Assembly: GCA_944388405.1 (NCBI GenBank)
Contig: CALXIQ010000027.1
Coordinates: forward strand, 1-41,854
DNA length: 41,854 nt
Direction of reading: 5' to 3'
Origin: an uncultured Ruminococcus sp.
Lineage (GTDB): Bacteria; Bacillota; Clostridia; Oscillospirales; Ruminococcaceae
Position 1 is the stretch's first letter, and each line of letters starts with the position of its first letter. Position numbers and translations under genes: made by a program. Positions 41,133 through 41,854 of this stretch are shown piece by piece. The notes under the pieces were generated by a model. It ran no database searches. It was given only the letters and a program-made list of their open reading frames with translations, and was not told the DNA's origin.

Positions 41133-41763
41133 CTATGCAACACCTCTGTTCAAAGACCACATCCCACGTCCGTCATGAACAAAATGGGCAGGATTGCACT
41201 GAAGTGTTTGGCGGATTTTTTCCTTCCACCACTTATTTGCCTGAGCCTTTTTGTGTGGTTCTATCTGCTCGTAAAGGTATGTGAGGGACACAGCGCCATT
41301 ACAATCTTCAAGAACAGCTGCAACGACATCACGCCATGTTGCACCGGGCATATCACGGATGTCCATCGTCTTTTGACTGCACATAAGTACGGGGATTGCT
41401 GTAGGCGAATCCTTTCGTACAATCAACACATACTCGTGCAATATCGGGATAAACGACCCACTGTATTGGGTGTTATCCGAAAAGCAGTTGTGTTGCGCTT
41501 TAATGATGATGTTCTCCATGGTACCTGGCTTGACAATTTCGGCAATCATACTATAGAGTTTGCCTTTCTTTTTGATGTCGCCCATAAGCACAGCCATTCT
41601 GCCGCCCTTTTCAAGAGCTGAAAACTGTTTCATCATCGCATAATTCATTGCCTGAACGAAGCGTTCCCAGTCTGGTATACGGGACAGATCAAGAGGCATC
41701 GGATCGTAGCCATATTTACTCTTCACATCAGAGGCTTTGTACATCACATCTGAATATTTGATG
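41133..41763 (-). CDS. DNA methyltransferase, C-terminal exon interrupted by a group II intron
   Basis: The visible 210 codons resemble the C-terminal part of a SAM-dependent DNA methylase: DLSRIPDWERFVQAMNYAMM, GGRMAVLMGDIKKKGKLYSM, AEIVKPGTMENIIIKAQHN, FIPILHEYVLIVRKD, then a tail with ATWRDVV and WWKEKIRQTL. No SAM-binding FxGxG motif is present, so the N-terminal half is missing. The frame stays open upstream of the first ATG (IKYSD) right up to a group II intron 3' end at 41764, and no ribosome site precedes the ATG. The rest should lie on the far side of the intron; spliced RNA would restore it. The target base is unknown. Confidence 0.7.
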
Positions 41764-41854
41764 ATGGGAATAGGTAAAGATCATCTTCGGCATTATCCGC
41801 TAAGAGTCTTTTTCCCTTCCCTCACACCGGGCGTGCGACTTTCATCGCACCCAG
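41764..41854 (-). mobile_element. Group II intron, 3' end (domains V and VI), partial
   Basis: On the minus strand the window opens inside domain V. An upper stem TGCGAT-GAAA-GTCGCA is followed by the two-base bulge CG and the lower strand CCCGGTGT, which pairs with CTGGG at the edge; three bases of the 34-nt domain lie outside. Domain VI follows, with GGGAA pairing TTCCC and AAAGA pairing TCTTT. A bulged A sits 8 bases from the predicted 3' end CCCAT. The AT terminus and branch-point spacing fit the family. The intron-encoded reverse transcriptase, if any, lies beyond the right edge. Confidence 0.75.

Larger units (their letters stand above)
26065..41854. mobile_element. Integrative (probably conjugative) element, integrase end; right end beyond window
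   Basis: A continuous block of mobile-type genes begins right of bioY: a tyrosine integrase at the edge, excisionase-like and Tn916-ORF7/8-like regulators, a partition pair, primase, RecD2, a YqaJ nuclease, AbiE and a methyltransferase carrying a group II intron. All genes point toward the integrase. No structural phage genes are present, which argues against a prophage. No transfer genes are in view, so 'conjugative' is inferred from the Tn916-like regulators. The left boundary is approximate. Confidence 0.8.

Noticed and set aside
26065..41854. Prophage interpretation of the element
   Set aside because: No capsid, terminase, portal, tail or lysis genes, while Tn916-like regulators and a partition pair are present.
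1..41854. CRISPR arrays, tRNA or rRNA genes
   Set aside because: No regularly spaced repeats, and no cloverleaf or rRNA-like sequence was recognised on either strand.

Overview
The window comes from a low-to-mid GC Gram-positive bacterium, most likely a gut-type Clostridia (Ruminococcus/Oscillospiraceae-like). This rests on the gene order yicC-remA-gmk-rpoZ-priA-def-fmt-rsmB-rlmN-prpC-prkC-rsgA-thiN (the classic Bacillota cluster), strong AGGAGG ribosome sites, frequent TTG/GTG starts, the DapL lysine pathway and a DUF1284 protein. I cannot name the species. Every gene I could support is on the minus strand, so transcription runs from right to left.

Region 1 (1-12514) is that housekeeping cluster. 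It opens at a sigma-A-like promoter at 12486-12514 and runs through guanylate kinase, RNA polymerase omega, the replication-restart helicase PriA, deformylase and formyltransferase, two RNA methyltransferases, the PP2C phosphatase/PASTA kinase pair and the ribosome-assembly GTPase RsgA. It ends in the start of thiamine pyrophosphokinase. coaBC and rpe, which sit in this cluster in Bacillus, are absent.

Region 2 (12544-25934) holds a HAD phosphatase, glmS, an aldo/keto reductase with a 4Fe-4S tail, aspartate kinase, LL-diaminopimelate aminotransferase, a CarB-DapF fusion, carA, a DUF1284 protein and bioY. The carA promoter drives carA, then one 1351-residue reading frame joining the carbamoyl-phosphate synthase large subunit to diaminopimelate epimerase, then dapL. 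Pyrimidine/arginine and lysine/peptidoglycan precursor synthesis are therefore physically linked. bioY has a clear BirA operator overlapping its promoter.

Region 3 (about 26065 to the right edge) is the integrase end of an integrative, probably conjugative, element. From the left end inward it carries a tyrosine integrase, a ribbon-helix-helix protein, a small excisionase-like protein, a Tn916-ORF8/ORF7-like HTH and sigma-factor pair, an XRE regulator, a ParM/ParR-like partition pair, a CHC2-type primase, an annealing-protein-like ORF, two unknown ORFs, a RecD2 helicase, a DUF4406-like protein, a YqaJ-type nuclease and a DUF932-like protein. The last group is preceded by a strong promoter and a leader of three hairpins. 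Further in are an AbiE type IV toxin-antitoxin pair, another XRE regulator, and the C-terminal exon of a DNA methyltransferase cut by the 3' end (domains V and VI) of a group II intron. No relaxase, coupling protein or T4SS genes are visible; if the element is conjugative they lie beyond the right edge.

The most notable points are the CarB-DapF fusion, the three-hairpin leader ahead of the recombination/replication genes, the group II intron inside the methyltransferase, and a near-perfect Shine-Dalgarno followed by a two-codon ORF ahead of the element sigma factor.
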